From: an uncultured Pseudomonadota bacterium
Lineage (GTDB): Bacteria; Pseudomonadota; Gammaproteobacteria; Burkholderiales; Usitatibacteraceae
Assembly: GCA_937898635.1 (NCBI GenBank)
Contig: CALEJW010000181.1
Location: forward strand, 1-16,971
Length of the DNA stretch: 16,971 nt
Direction: 5' to 3'
The notes under the pieces were generated by a model that was not told the origin of the DNA, searched no databases, and saw only the letters and a program-made list of their open reading frames with translations. Of the stretch, positions 1 to 7,968 are shown one piece after another. Made by a program: the position numbers and the translations under genes. The first letter of the stretch is position 1. Each line of letters begins with the position of its first letter.

Positions 1-25
1 TCCACGCCAACCCAGGGGAAAGAAC

Positions 26-496
26 ATGAACGACCGCCCGATCGCCCGGAACTCCCTCCCGCACCTCCTCTTCGCCGCCTTCGGGCTGGGCCTCGCGGCT
101 CTCCTGCCGGGATGCGCCATCCACGTCGACCACTCCGACCACCACTACGCCGCCGGCCGCAGCCCGTGCAACCAGGGCGTGTGCAAGGCCGAGGTCACGG
201 TCCTTTCCTGCGAGAAGGGCGCTCTGCCGGTGACGCCGGACCCGATCCGCGTCCGGGAGTCGAACAACATCGAATGGACGATCGTGACGGAAGGCTACGA
301 GTTCCCGGCGAACGGCATCGTGATCGAGGGCAAGGGATTCACGAACCGCCCCGGCTCCACCGGCAACGGGAAGAAGTTCGTCGTGCACGACGACAACACC
401 GACAAGCGGATCGACATCAAGTACACGGTCCGCGTGACGAGGAAGTCCGACGGCAAGGCCTGCGCGCCCTACGACCCGTTCATCAGCAACCATTGA
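26..496 (+). CDS. Predicted outer-membrane lipoprotein of unknown function
   Basis: A 156-residue protein that I cannot assign to a named family. The N-terminus has a charged start, a hydrophobic stretch (about residues 14-27) and a lipobox LLPGC with the lipidated Cys at residue 30. The residue after it is Ala, not Asp, which by the usual +2 rule favours the outer membrane. Directly after the lipid anchor is a His/Asp cluster, HVDHSDHHY (33-41), which could bind a metal. The mature part has four further Cys (48, 53, 62, 146), enough for two disulfides, and alternating hydrophobic stretches that suggest a small beta-sandwich. The start is supported by AGGGGA at 13-18, 7 nt before the ATG. It is convergent with the neighbouring long operon, so it is transcribed separately. 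Lipoprotein call: good. Metal binding: inference only. Confidence 0.8.
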   Translation: MNDRPIARNSLPHLLFAAFGLGLAALLPGCAIHVDHSDHHYAAGRSPCNQGVCKAEVTVLSCEKGALPVTPDPIRVRESNNIEWTIVTEGYEFPANGIVIEGKGFTNRPGSTGNGKKFVVHDDNTDKRIDIKYTVRVTRKSDGKACAPYDPFISNH

Positions 497-501
497 CCCG
501 G

Positions 502-520
502 GGCGTCCGTCCCGGACGCC
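502..520. terminator. GC-rich hairpin between convergent genes, candidate bidirectional terminator
   Basis: An 8-bp perfect inverted repeat (GGCGTCCG / CGGACGCC) with a 3-nt loop lies 5 nt past the lipoprotein stop and 6 nt past the stop of the minus-strand regulator. The position fits a shared terminator. No T-run follows on either strand, so intrinsic termination would be inefficient and Rho may contribute. Confidence 0.5.
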
Positions 521-526
521 GCGGCC

Positions 527-3412
527 TCAAGCCGTCCCGGGCAGTGATCGCACGCGAGCGATCGCGATGCCGATCTCCGAGGACGGCCCCGCGCCGACTT
601 CTTCCGCGAGCTTCGCGGCGGCCTCGAGGGACGCCGCGGCCGCCGCGGCATCGCCCGCGAGGTGCTCCGCTTCCGCCCGGCTCGCGAGCAGCACGCCGAG
701 GCTCACGGGATCCGACGCGGCGCGCAGGAGCGCCTCGCCGGAGGCGAGGCACCGCCGCGCCTCCTCCCGCCTGCCCTGGCGGGCGTGCAGCAGCCCGAGG
801 TAGCCGAGGAACTGCCCTTCCGAGCGGGAGTCCCCCAGCGTCCGCGCGATGGCGAGCGCCGCCTCGAAGCGGGACCGGGCTTCCTCCGGCCGCGCCAGCG
901 CCTCCAGCACGATCCCGAGGTTGCCGAGGACGATGCATTCCAGCCGCACGTGGCCGAGCGCTCGGGCGAGGACCAGCGCGGCGGCCGAGGCGGCCTCGGC
1001 CTCGGGGAGCCTGCCCTGCAGCGTGTGCAGCATGCCGAGGTTGCAGAGCGTGTTGCCCTCGAGCTGGCGATGGCCCGTCTCGCGCGCGATCGCCAGCGCC
1101 TCCTCGTGCCGGGAGAGAGCATCCTGCGCGTGCCCGAGGTCCGCCTGGAGGTTGCCGAGGTTGCCGACGATGATGCCCTGCATGCGGCGATCGCCCGCCT
1201 CCCGCGCCAGCGCCTCCGCGCGCTCGTAGTGCGCCAGCGCCTCGTCGAGGCGCCCCTCGCTGTACTCCACCGTGCCCAGCTCGTTGTTCGCCGTGCACTC
1301 GAGCCTCGCGTCGCCGGCTTCGCGCGCCATGCGGATCGCCGCCGCGAAGCGCTCGCGCGCTTGCCCGAGCCGGCCCTTGTCGGCCTCCAGCGAGCCGAGC
1401 CGCATCGTCGCGACGATCTCGCCGCGCCGGTCTCCCGCCGCGCGCGCGCTCGCGAGCGCCCTCTCGCACAGGGCGTCGGCGTTCCCCGGCCGGCCGCAGG
1501 ACTGGCGCGCGTGGGCGAGCGCGGGCAGCGCGCGGGCGAGCGCGCGGTCGTCGAGGCCCGGCATCGCGAAGACCTCCTCGGCCAGCTCGACGCCGGTCTC
1601 GAAGGGCCCGCGCAGGCGCAGCGCCGCCCAGGCGCCTTCGAGCGCGCCGGCCGCGAGCAGTCCTTCCCCGAGCGCGATCGCGCGCCGGCAGGCGGCCACG
1701 AGGTTCTCCAGCTCGACGCAGTCGCCCTCCTCCGCCCGGACCGGGCCGAGCGCCGCGAACCACTCGGCGTGCCGCCGCTGTGCCGCCGCCACCGCCTGCG
1801 TCCCGCTGCCGGGAAAGCGGCCCTCGGTGCGCAGGTGCTCGGCCGCGTATTCGCGCACGCTCACGAGGAGATCGAAGCGGCCGTCGCCGCGCGGGCGCAG
1901 GAGCGACTTGTCGGCTAGCGCCTGGATCGCGTCCACGATCCACGGCGCCTGGTCGTGACGCGAGAGGTCGATCACCGCTTCCGCGGCTTCCAGCGTGAAG
2001 CCGCCGGCGAACACGGACAGTTGCGCGAGCACTTCCTTTTCCACCGGCGGCAGGAGGTCCCAAGACCAGTCGAAGGTGGCCCGCAGGGTCGCCTGGCGGT
2101 CGAGGCGGCGGCCGCGCGCGGCGAGGAGCTTGAAGCGCTCGCCCATGCGCGCGAGCAGCATTCGCGGCGGCATCACGCGCGCGCGCGCCGCGGCGAGCTC
2201 GATCGCGAGCGGCAGCCCGTCGAGCAGCGCCACGAGCGGGCCGATCGCCGCCTCGTCCTCGGGCCGGGGCCGGAAGCCCGAATCCGCCGCCGCGGCACGC
2301 AGCAGGAAGAGCGCCGCGGCGTCGGCGGGCGGCAGGGGCGGGAGCGCGAGCATCTCCTCGCCCGGCAATCCCAGCACTTCCCGCGTGGTGACGAGGAACC
2401 GGGCTTCCCCGGGGCGCTCCAGCCAGCGGCCCAGCGTCGCGGCGGCGAGGTCCGCCACCTGCTCGAAGTTGTCGAGGATCACGAGGCAGCGGCCGCGCCC
2501 GGCGATGGCGCGCCCGAGCTGCGCCACCGGGTCGCCCTTGCCCAGCGGAACGGCGAGCCCCTGCGCCACCGCGTTCAGGATGCCGTCCACGGTTCGCGCG
2601 GGCGCCAGGTCGCAGAACCACGCCCCGCCGGGAAATTCCCCGAGCCAGTCGCGGCCGAAGCGCATCGCGAGGCGCGTCTTGCCGGTGCCGCCCATCCCCA
2701 GCACCGACACGAGGCGGGCGCCGGAGCGCAGCCGCCGCGCGAGGTCGGCGACGGCTTCCGCGCGGCCCACGAAGGCGTCGGGCTCGGCGGGCAGGCTGTG
2801 GCGGATCTCGCGGGCGGGCAGCCAGGCGCCGTCGTGGCGCACCACGCGGTAGGCCTTGTCCGCGTCGGGCGGCGGGAGGAAGAGCGCGCGCTCGTCGCCC
2901 GCCTCGAAGAGTTCCAGGGGCTCGTCCACGCCCTTCAGGCGCCAGTGCCCGTGGGACTGCAGGCGGATGGGCTCGCCCCCGATCGCGCGCCGCGCGTCCG
3001 CGGAGACCAGCACCTGCCCGCCGCGCGCGACCGACATCACGCGCGAGGCGATCGCCTTCGCGAGGCCCTCGACCTCGAGGGGCTTCGCGCCGAGCGCCAC
3101 GTCGGCGGCGCTGTTCTCGCGCAGCATCACGGGCCCGACGTGCAGGCCCGCCCGCGCCTCGAGCGGCGGCACGAGCGCGCGCAGGGCTTCCTGGTAGGCG
3201 ACCGCGTAGCCGACCGCGTCCGCCGCCGCGTCGAAGAGCAGCAGCATCCCGTCCGTCTTGTCGATCTCCCGCCCGCGCCACGCGGAGAGCAGGTCGCGGG
3301 CGGCGCGGTCGTGCGCGGCCCACAGCCTCGCCATCTCCGCGTCGCCGATGCGCTGCGAGAGCCTCGTGCTCTCCACGAGGTCGGTCATCAACAGGGCGCG
3401 CAGGTCGCTCAT
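527..3412 (-). CDS. STAND-type regulator: class III cyclase-like domain, NB-ARC/AAA NTPase, TPR repeats
   Basis: A 961-residue cytosolic signalling protein. Residues 1-175 resemble a class III nucleotide cyclase. The first metal-binding Asp is in LLMTDLVEST (D11) and the second is probably D54 in DKTDGM. Where active cyclases carry a transition-state Asn four residues before the Arg, this protein has Ala120 before R124 (AKAIASRVM), so cyclase activity is doubtful. Residues 214-530 form a STAND NTPase with Walker A GMGGTGKT (239-246), Walker B CLVILDNFEQV (309-319) and the GLPLAIELAAAR motif (399-410). Residues 655-900 hold six TPR-like repeats of exactly 40 residues, each near AGDRR or similar. 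Such proteins usually sense a ligand or partner through the TPRs and switch by nucleotide exchange. There is no membrane segment and no recognisable DNA-binding domain. The start follows the thiolase stop by 29 nt with only a weak ribosome site, and the frame stays open upstream, but similarity to cyclases begins here. Ligand and output are unknown. Confidence 0.85.
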   Translation of the reverse strand: MSDLRALLMTDLVESTRLSQRIGDAEMARLWAAHDRAARDLLSAWRGREIDKTDGMLLLFDAAADAVGYAVAYQEALRALVPPLEARAGLHVGPVMLRENSAADVALGAKPLEVEGLAKAIASRVMSVARGGQVLVSADARRAIGGEPIRLQSHGHWRLKGVDEPLELFEAGDERALFLPPPDADKAYRVVRHDGAWLPAREIRHSLPAEPDAFVGRAEAVADLARRLRSGARLVSVLGMGGTGKTRLAMRFGRDWLGEFPGGAWFCDLAPARTVDGILNAVAQGLAVPLGKGDPVAQLGRAIAGRGRCLVILDNFEQVADLAAATLGRWLERPGEARFLVTTREVLGLPGEEMLALPPLPPADAAALFLLRAAAADSGFRPRPEDEAAIGPLVALLDGLPLAIELAAARARVMPPRMLLARMGERFKLLAARGRRLDRQATLRATFDWSWDLLPPVEKEVLAQLSVFAGGFTLEAAEAVIDLSRHDQAPWIVDAIQALADKSLLRPRGDGRFDLLVSVREYAAEHLRTEGRFPGSGTQAVAAAQRRHAEWFAALGPVRAEEGDCVELENLVAACRRAIALGEGLLAAGALEGAWAALRLRGPFETGVELAEEVFAMPGLDDRALARALPALAHARQSCGRPGNADALCERALASARAAGDRRGEIVATMRLGSLEADKGRLGQARERFAAAIRMAREAGDARLECTANNELGTVEYSEGRLDEALAHYERAEALAREAGDRRMQGIIVGNLGNLQADLGHAQDALSRHEEALAIARETGHRQLEGNTLCNLGMLHTLQGRLPEAEAASAAALVLARALGHVRLECIVLGNLGIVLEALARPEEARSRFEAALAIARTLGDSRSEGQFLGYLGLLHARQGRREEARRCLASGEALLRAASDPVSLGVLLASRAEAEHLAGDAAAAAASLEAAAKLAEEVGAGPSSEIGIAIARVRSLPGTA
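713..1435 (-). repeat. Six tandem 120-bp units encoding 40-residue TPRs
   Basis: Within the STAND regulator, the sequence encoding the NLG-like helix (plus-strand CCGAGGTTG or close variants) recurs in register near 797, 917, 1036, 1157, 1277 and 1397. The spacing is close to 120 bp. At protein level the Gly-Asp/His boundary falls at residues 660, 700, 740, 780, 820 and 860. The units have diverged at DNA level, so this is a protein-domain array rather than a recent DNA expansion. Confidence 0.8.
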
Positions 3413-3441
3413 CGGCTTTGCACTTGAAGGGGACGCTACCC

Positions 3442-4722
3442 TCAAGCCTCCAGCAGCGCGACGGCGCCCAGGCCCCCGTCGGCGCAGATGGAGACGACGG
3501 CGCGCTTGCCCGCGCCCATCGCGGCGAGCTCCTTCACCGCCTGGGAGAGGATGCGCGCGCCGGTCGCGCCGAAGGGATGGCCGATGGCGACGCTGCCGCC
3601 GTTGGGATTGAGCCGCTCCCACGGGAACTTGCCGAGCGCCGCCGCGACGCCGGCCTTCTCGCGCACGAAGGATTCGTCCTCGAGGGCGGCCACGTTGCAA
3701 AGCACCTGCGCGGCGAAGGCCTCGTGGATCTCCCACAGGTCGATCGCGTCGAGGGCGAGCCCGTGGCGGGCGAGGAGCCGCGGGATCGCGTAGGCCGGCG
3801 CCATGAGGAGCCCCTCGTGGAAGACGTCCACCGCGGCGATCTCCCAGTCCACGAGGCGCGCGCGGGGCCGCCCGTCCGGCAGGCGCTGCAGGCCCGCGTC
3901 GGTGGCCACCCACAGGCCCGCGGCGCCGTCGGTGAGGGGGGAAGCGTTGCCGGCGGTGATCGTGCCCGCCTCGCGGTCGAAGGCGGGCTTCAGCTTCGCG
4001 AGCTTCTCCACGGTGGAATCGGCGCGCGGGATGCCGTCGCGCGTGGCCTCGCCCGCGGGGGTCAGGAGGTCGTCGAAGAAGCCCGACGCCATCGCCTTCA
4101 CGGCGCGCTCGTGGGAGGCGAAGGCGAGGCGGTCCTGCGCCTCGCGCGGGATCTTCCATTCCTTGGCCATCGCCTCGCAGTGCTCGCCCATGCTCCGGCC
4201 CGTGGCGCGGTTCTTCACGCCCGGCACGTGCAGCCTCACGTCGGAGAAGCGGATCTCCAGGAGGCGGTCGATGCGCTCGCCCACGGTCCTCGCTTGCGAC
4301 AGGCGGCGGATCCAGTCGGAAAGCCCCTGGGTGAGCGCGATCTGCACCCGGCTCATGCTCTCCACGCCGCCGACGAGCGCGAGCTGGTGGCTGCCGCCGA
4401 GCATCCCGGCGGCCTCGAAGGCGGCGACCATGCTGGTCGCGCACGCGAGCACCGTGGAGAAGGCGGGCGTCCTCTGGTCGAGCCCCGCGTCGATGAGCAC
4501 CTCGCGGGCGAGGTTGCTCCAGCCGAGGTTCGAGGCGACGGTGCCCCACACGAGGAGGTCGGGGCGGCTGCCGGCGGCGAGCTGCGCGCCCATGGCCTTC
4601 GCCACCGGCACGGAGAGCGCGACCGCGTCCAGGGCGCGAAGCCCCGCGTCCACGCGCGCGAAGGGCGTGCGCACGCCCGGCACGAGCCACACGGGGGTGG
4701 CGGGATCTCGGTTCGTTCTCAT
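3442..4722 (-). CDS. Thiolase (acetyl-CoA C-acyltransferase), FadI-like
   Basis: A 426-residue thiolase that should cleave 3-ketoacyl-CoA with CoA to acetyl-CoA and a shortened acyl-CoA, or run the reverse condensation. The acylated Cys is C94 in LACATSM. IHEAFAAQ (332-339) carries the active-site His of the FadI/trifunctional-beta type, where many thiolases have NEAFA. GHPFGATGAR (381-390) holds the second His (H382), and ICADGGLGA (412-420) holds the acid/base Cys (C413). Length and motifs match the E. coli FadI subgroup (about 436 residues). No hydratase/dehydrogenase partner (FadJ-like) is adjacent, so its pathway is not shown by context. The ATG has a strong AAGGAG site 5 nt upstream and sits 16 nt after kefC, so it is probably in the same transcript. 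Thiolase: very sure. Substrate range: unknown. Confidence 0.93.
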   Translation of the reverse strand: MRTNRDPATPVWLVPGVRTPFARVDAGLRALDAVALSVPVAKAMGAQLAAGSRPDLLVWGTVASNLGWSNLAREVLIDAGLDQRTPAFSTVLACATSMVAAFEAAGMLGGSHQLALVGGVESMSRVQIALTQGLSDWIRRLSQARTVGERIDRLLEIRFSDVRLHVPGVKNRATGRSMGEHCEAMAKEWKIPREAQDRLAFASHERAVKAMASGFFDDLLTPAGEATRDGIPRADSTVEKLAKLKPAFDREAGTITAGNASPLTDGAAGLWVATDAGLQRLPDGRPRARLVDWEIAAVDVFHEGLLMAPAYAIPRLLARHGLALDAIDLWEIHEAFAAQVLCNVAALEDESFVREKAGVAAALGKFPWERLNPNGGSVAIGHPFGATGARILSQAVKELAAMGAGKRAVVSICADGGLGAVALLEA

Positions 4723-4738
4723 CGATGCTCCTTCGGTT

Positions 4739-6526
4739 TCATCGCCAGCTGTCGGGGTCGCCGCCGCGCTCCCGCTCGAAGCGCTCGCGGTCCCTCGCGA
4801 ACATTTCCTGGAGCTCCTCGCGGCCCGCCTTCACCGCGTTGAGGAAGCGCGTCTCGTCCTGGTAGTGCGGCAGCGTCGCCTCCAGCGTGTGGCGATTCTG
4901 CCGCCGGAAGGAATCCGCCATCTCCCGGGCGCGGTAGGCCTCCACGCCCAGGGCCTCCAGCGCCGCGCGGGCCGCGCGCAGCGCCGACTCGAAGGTCTCT
5001 CGCTCGATCACGGAGACGCCGCGAAGGCGCAGCTCGTAGTAGTGGGAGACGTTGCGGGCCCGCGCGACGATCGGCAGGCCCGGGAAATTCTCGCGCACGC
5101 GGTCCGTGAGGAGCAGGTTCGCGTCCATGTCGTCGATGGCGTTCACCAGGAGCCTCGCCTTCGCGGCGCCCGCGGCGCGCAGGAGGTCGAGCCGCGTCGC
5201 GTCCCCGTAGAAGACCTTGTAGCCGAACTTGCGCAGCATCTCGATCTGGTCGGGGTCGTGGTCGAGCACCACCGCGCGCACGTCGTTGGCGAGCAGCATG
5301 CGCCCGACGATCTGCCCGAAGCGCCCGAAGCCCGCGATGATCACCGGCGCCTCCTCGTCGATCGCGTCCGCCTCGCGCTCGCTCTCGGCGCGGCGGCACA
5401 GCCAGCGGTCGTGGGCGAGCAGGAGCAGAGGCGTGGCGGCCATGGAAAGCGCGACCGCGAGGGTGAGGAGCGATTCCCAGTCGCGCGCGAGGACGCCGGC
5501 CTCCCGCGCGGAAGTGAACACCACGAAGGCGAACTCGCCGCCCTGGGACAGGAGGAAGGCGAAGAGCATGCGCTGGCGCGCCGTGACCCCGAGGAAGCGC
5601 GCCACCGCCCAGAGGGTGGCGATCTTGATCGCGAGGAGGCCCGCGACCAGGGCGGCGACCAGGGCCGGGCGCGAGCCGAGGAGCCCGAAGTCGATGGTCA
5701 TCCCCACGGCGATGAAGAAGAGCCCGAGGAGCAGGCCCTTGAAGGGCTCGATGTCGGTCTCCAGCGCGTGGCGGTACTCGGAGCCCGCCAGCAGCACGCC
5801 CGCGAGGAAGGCGCCCAGCGCCATGGACATGCCCGCCGCGGTCATGAGCTGCGCGATGCCGATCACCAGGAGGAGCGCGAAGGCGGTGAAGAGCTCGCGC
5901 ACGTTCGTCCGGGCCACCAGCCGCATCGCCGGCCGCGTGAGGTAGCGCCCGATCACGATCACCCCGGCGACGGCGGCGAAGGCGATCCCGAAGCGCTCCC
6001 AGCCGTGCATGCCCGAGGCGACCGGCCCCACGGCGAGCAGCGGCACGAGCGCGATCAACGGGATGGCGGCGATGTCCTGGAAGAGCAGGATCGCGAAGGC
6101 CGTGCGCCCCGTGGGCGTGACGAGCTCGTTCCTCTCGGCCATGGTCTGCACCGCGATCGCCGTGGAGGAAAGCGCCAGCGCGAGCCCCGCCACGAGCGCG
6201 GCCTGCCAGGCGAGCCCCAGCGCGAGGAGCGCCGCCGCGAGGACGACCCCCGTCATGGCGAACTGGAGCGAGCCGCCGCCGAACACCTCGCGGCGCATGG
6301 CGACGAGCCGCCTCGGGTCGAGCTCGAGGCCGATCACGAAGAGCATCAGCACCACGCCCAGCTCCGCGAGGTGCAGGGTCGATTCCACGTCGCCCACCAG
6401 CGCGAGCCCCCAGGGACCGATGGCCGCGCCCGCGAGCAGGTAGCCCATCACCGAGCCCAGCTTCGCGCGCGCGGCGAGCGGCACGAGGAGGACGGCGGCG
6501 GCGAGAAAGACGAGGGCCTCGCTCAC
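4739..6526 (-). CDS. kefC: Glutathione-regulated K+/H+ antiporter KefC/KefB (CPA2 family with RCK domain)
   Basis: A 595-residue inner-membrane K+ efflux protein. In this family glutathione holds the channel shut, and glutathione adducts of electrophiles open it, acidifying and protecting the cytoplasm. Residues 1-372 form the multi-helix CPA2 exchanger domain with the family Gln-Asp pair (Q150, D151 in LLFQDIAAIP) and the regulatory loop ETDIEPFKGLLLGLFF (256-271), followed by VGMTIDFG. Residues 393-515 form an RCK/TrkA-N domain with nucleotide loop GFGRFG (399-404). A charged C-terminal tail follows. E. coli KefB and KefC are 601 and 620 residues. The start is GTG: its last two bases form the first two of the kefF stop (GTGA), a 4-bp overlap implying translational coupling, and an upstream extension would only read through kefF. 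KefB and KefC cannot be separated confidently here. KefC is preferred because the partner resembles KefF or KefG and lies directly upstream, as kefF does in E. coli. Confidence 0.92.
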   Translation of the reverse strand: MSEALVFLAAAVLLVPLAARAKLGSVMGYLLAGAAIGPWGLALVGDVESTLHLAELGVVLMLFVIGLELDPRRLVAMRREVFGGGSLQFAMTGVVLAAALLALGLAWQAALVAGLALALSSTAIAVQTMAERNELVTPTGRTAFAILLFQDIAAIPLIALVPLLAVGPVASGMHGWERFGIAFAAVAGVIVIGRYLTRPAMRLVARTNVRELFTAFALLLVIGIAQLMTAAGMSMALGAFLAGVLLAGSEYRHALETDIEPFKGLLLGLFFIAVGMTIDFGLLGSRPALVAALVAGLLAIKIATLWAVARFLGVTARQRMLFAFLLSQGGEFAFVVFTSAREAGVLARDWESLLTLAVALSMAATPLLLLAHDRWLCRRAESEREADAIDEEAPVIIAGFGRFGQIVGRMLLANDVRAVVLDHDPDQIEMLRKFGYKVFYGDATRLDLLRAAGAAKARLLVNAIDDMDANLLLTDRVRENFPGLPIVARARNVSHYYELRLRGVSVIERETFESALRAARAALEALGVEAYRAREMADSFRRQNRHTLEATLPHYQDETRFLNAVKAGREELQEMFARDRERFERERGGDPDSWR

Positions 6527-7074
6527 GGCCGCCCTCCGGCGCGCCAGGCCTCGAGGCGCGCGCGGAATCCCGCCGCCGAGCGCGCGAGCGCCTCGTCGTC
6601 GATGCGGTGCGCGCCGTGCACCACGAAGGGCTCGAGCCAGTTCATCCCGCAGAAGCGCGCCGCCTGCTCCACCGGCGGGACGAAGTCGGCGAAGGGACGG
6701 CCGTGGCGGCCGTCCGGAGTGAACGCGTGCTCGTCGCCGCCCGTGGTGACGGCCCACAGGCAGTCCTTGCCCGCGAGCGCCGTGCCGCCCTCGCCGAAGG
6801 CCCAGCCCTTCACGAGCACCGCGTCCATCCACACCTTGAGGAGGCCCGGCACGCCGTACCAGTGCATCGGGTGCAGCCACACCACGAGGCCGGCCCCGGC
6901 GAGCGTGGCCTGCTCGGCGCCGGCGTCCACGTCGAAGTCCGGGTAGCGGTCGTAGAGCGAGCGCAGCTCGAGGCCGGGAAGCGCGCGCACCGCCGCGGCG
7001 AGCGCCGCGCAGGCGCGCGACATCCGCGGGTACGGGTGGGCGAGGATCACCACGATGGCGCCTTCCGCGCTCAT
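6523..7074 (-). CDS. kefF: KefF/KefG-like NAD(P)H quinone reductase, ancillary activator of the Kef antiporter
   Basis: A 183-residue flavodoxin-fold oxidoreductase of the NQO1/MdaB/KefF-KefG family (E. coli KefF 176, KefG 184 residues). The first strand and phosphate-binding loop are at IVVILAHPYP (7-16). The family signature HPMHWYGVPGLLKVWMD (68-84) contacts flavin and substrate, and TGGDEHAF (111-118) follows. In characterised systems the protein binds KefC or KefB and is needed for full efflux activity, and it also reduces quinones with NAD(P)H. The ATG overlaps the ubiA stop (ATGA) and its own stop overlaps the kefC GTG, so the three genes look translationally linked. Placement between a ubiquinone gene and the antiporter fits either role. 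KefF and KefG cannot be told apart from sequence by eye. Confidence 0.88.
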   Translation of the reverse strand: MSAEGAIVVILAHPYPRMSRACAALAAAVRALPGLELRSLYDRYPDFDVDAGAEQATLAGAGLVVWLHPMHWYGVPGLLKVWMDAVLVKGWAFGEGGTALAGKDCLWAVTTGGDEHAFTPDGRHGRPFADFVPPVEQAARFCGMNWLEPFVVHGAHRIDDEALARSAAGFRARLEAWRAGGRP

Positions 7075-7961
7075 CCGAGCCAGGGCTTCCAGCCCGTGTG
7101 GTCCACGAGGACGCCCGCGAACACCGCCAGGCCGATCCAGTGGTTGTGGCGGAAGGCGCGGAAGCAGCCCTCGGGCGAGCGGCCGCGGATCATGCGCCAG
7201 TGGTAGCCCGCGATCACGGCGGCGACGAAGAGCCCCGAATGGTAGGCGGGGCCGTAGCCCTGCCACAGGCCGATCGCCGCCATGCCCCCGAGGAAGAGCG
7301 CGTAGCAGGCCACCACCGCGGCCACGTCGAAGCGGCCGAAGAGGATCGCGGAGGTCTTGATGCCGATCTTCAGGTCGTCGGCGCGGTCCACCATCGCGTA
7401 CTCCGTGTCGTAGGCGAGCACCCAGAAGAAGTTCGCGGCGAGGAGCGCCCAGGCGAGCGGCGGCACGTCGCCCGTCTGCGCGGCGAAGCCCATGGGGATG
7501 CCGAAGCCGAAGCACAGGCCGAGCCACGCCTGCGGCAGGGCGAGGAAGCGCTTGGTGAAGGGGTAGATCGCGGCGATCACCGCGGCCACGACGGCGAGCC
7601 CCACGGTGAGGAGGTTCAGCGTCCACACCACCATCATGAAGGCGGCGAGCGCGAGCGTGGCCGCGACGAGCACGGCCTCCTCCGGGTGGATCGCGCCGGT
7701 GGCGAGCGGGCGCTCGCGCGTGCGCGCCACGCGGGAATCGAAGCCGCGGTCGGCCCAGTCGTTGATGGCGCAGCCCGCCGAGCGCATGAGCACGGTGCCC
7801 AGCACGAAGATCCAGAGGACGCGCCAGTCGGGCACCGCGCGCACCGCGAGCCACAGGCCCCAGAGCGTGGGCCACAGGAGCAGCAGGATGCCGATGGGCT
7901 TGTCCAGGCGGACGAGCTTCTCGTACGCGTCCAGGCGCGCGAGGACGGCGGCGGCGCTCAC
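7071..7961 (-). CDS. ubiA: 4-hydroxybenzoate polyprenyltransferase UbiA
   Basis: A 296-residue integral membrane prenyltransferase that attaches the polyprenyl tail to 4-hydroxybenzoate in ubiquinone synthesis. Both Mg2+-diphosphate motifs are present: NDWADRGFD (67-75) and YDTEYAMVDRADD (184-196). The rest is a chain of hydrophobic helices, as expected for UbiA (E. coli 290 residues). LRLDKPIGILLLLWPTLW-type sequence near the N-terminus (from residue 18) is typical of the proteobacterial enzyme. The start is GTG, preceded by GAGG 6 nt upstream, and lies 7 nt after the ubiC stop. The end overlaps kefF by 4 bp. UbiC directly upstream supplies its aromatic substrate. Confidence 0.97.
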   Translation of the reverse strand: MSAAAVLARLDAYEKLVRLDKPIGILLLLWPTLWGLWLAVRAVPDWRVLWIFVLGTVLMRSAGCAINDWADRGFDSRVARTRERPLATGAIHPEEAVLVAATLALAAFMMVVWTLNLLTVGLAVVAAVIAAIYPFTKRFLALPQAWLGLCFGFGIPMGFAAQTGDVPPLAWALLAANFFWVLAYDTEYAMVDRADDLKIGIKTSAILFGRFDVAAVVACYALFLGGMAAIGLWQGYGPAYHSGLFVAAVIAGYHWRMIRGRSPEGCFRAFRHNHWIGLAVFAGVLVDHTGWKPWLG

Positions 7962-7968
7962 GCGAGCC

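Noticed and set aside
483..3323. Minus-strand open frame of over 900 codons overlapping the STAND regulator
   Set aside because: It is the same DNA in another frame and gives an Arg/Ala/Gly/Pro-rich translation, while the chosen frame has Walker motifs and TPRs.
3803..6946. Very long plus-strand open frame (over 1000 codons) opposite the thiolase and kefC
   Set aside because: It is antisense to two clearly conserved genes, its translation is low-complexity (rich in Arg, Glu, Ala, Ser, His), and it matches no family. Long antisense frames are expected in DNA this GC-rich.
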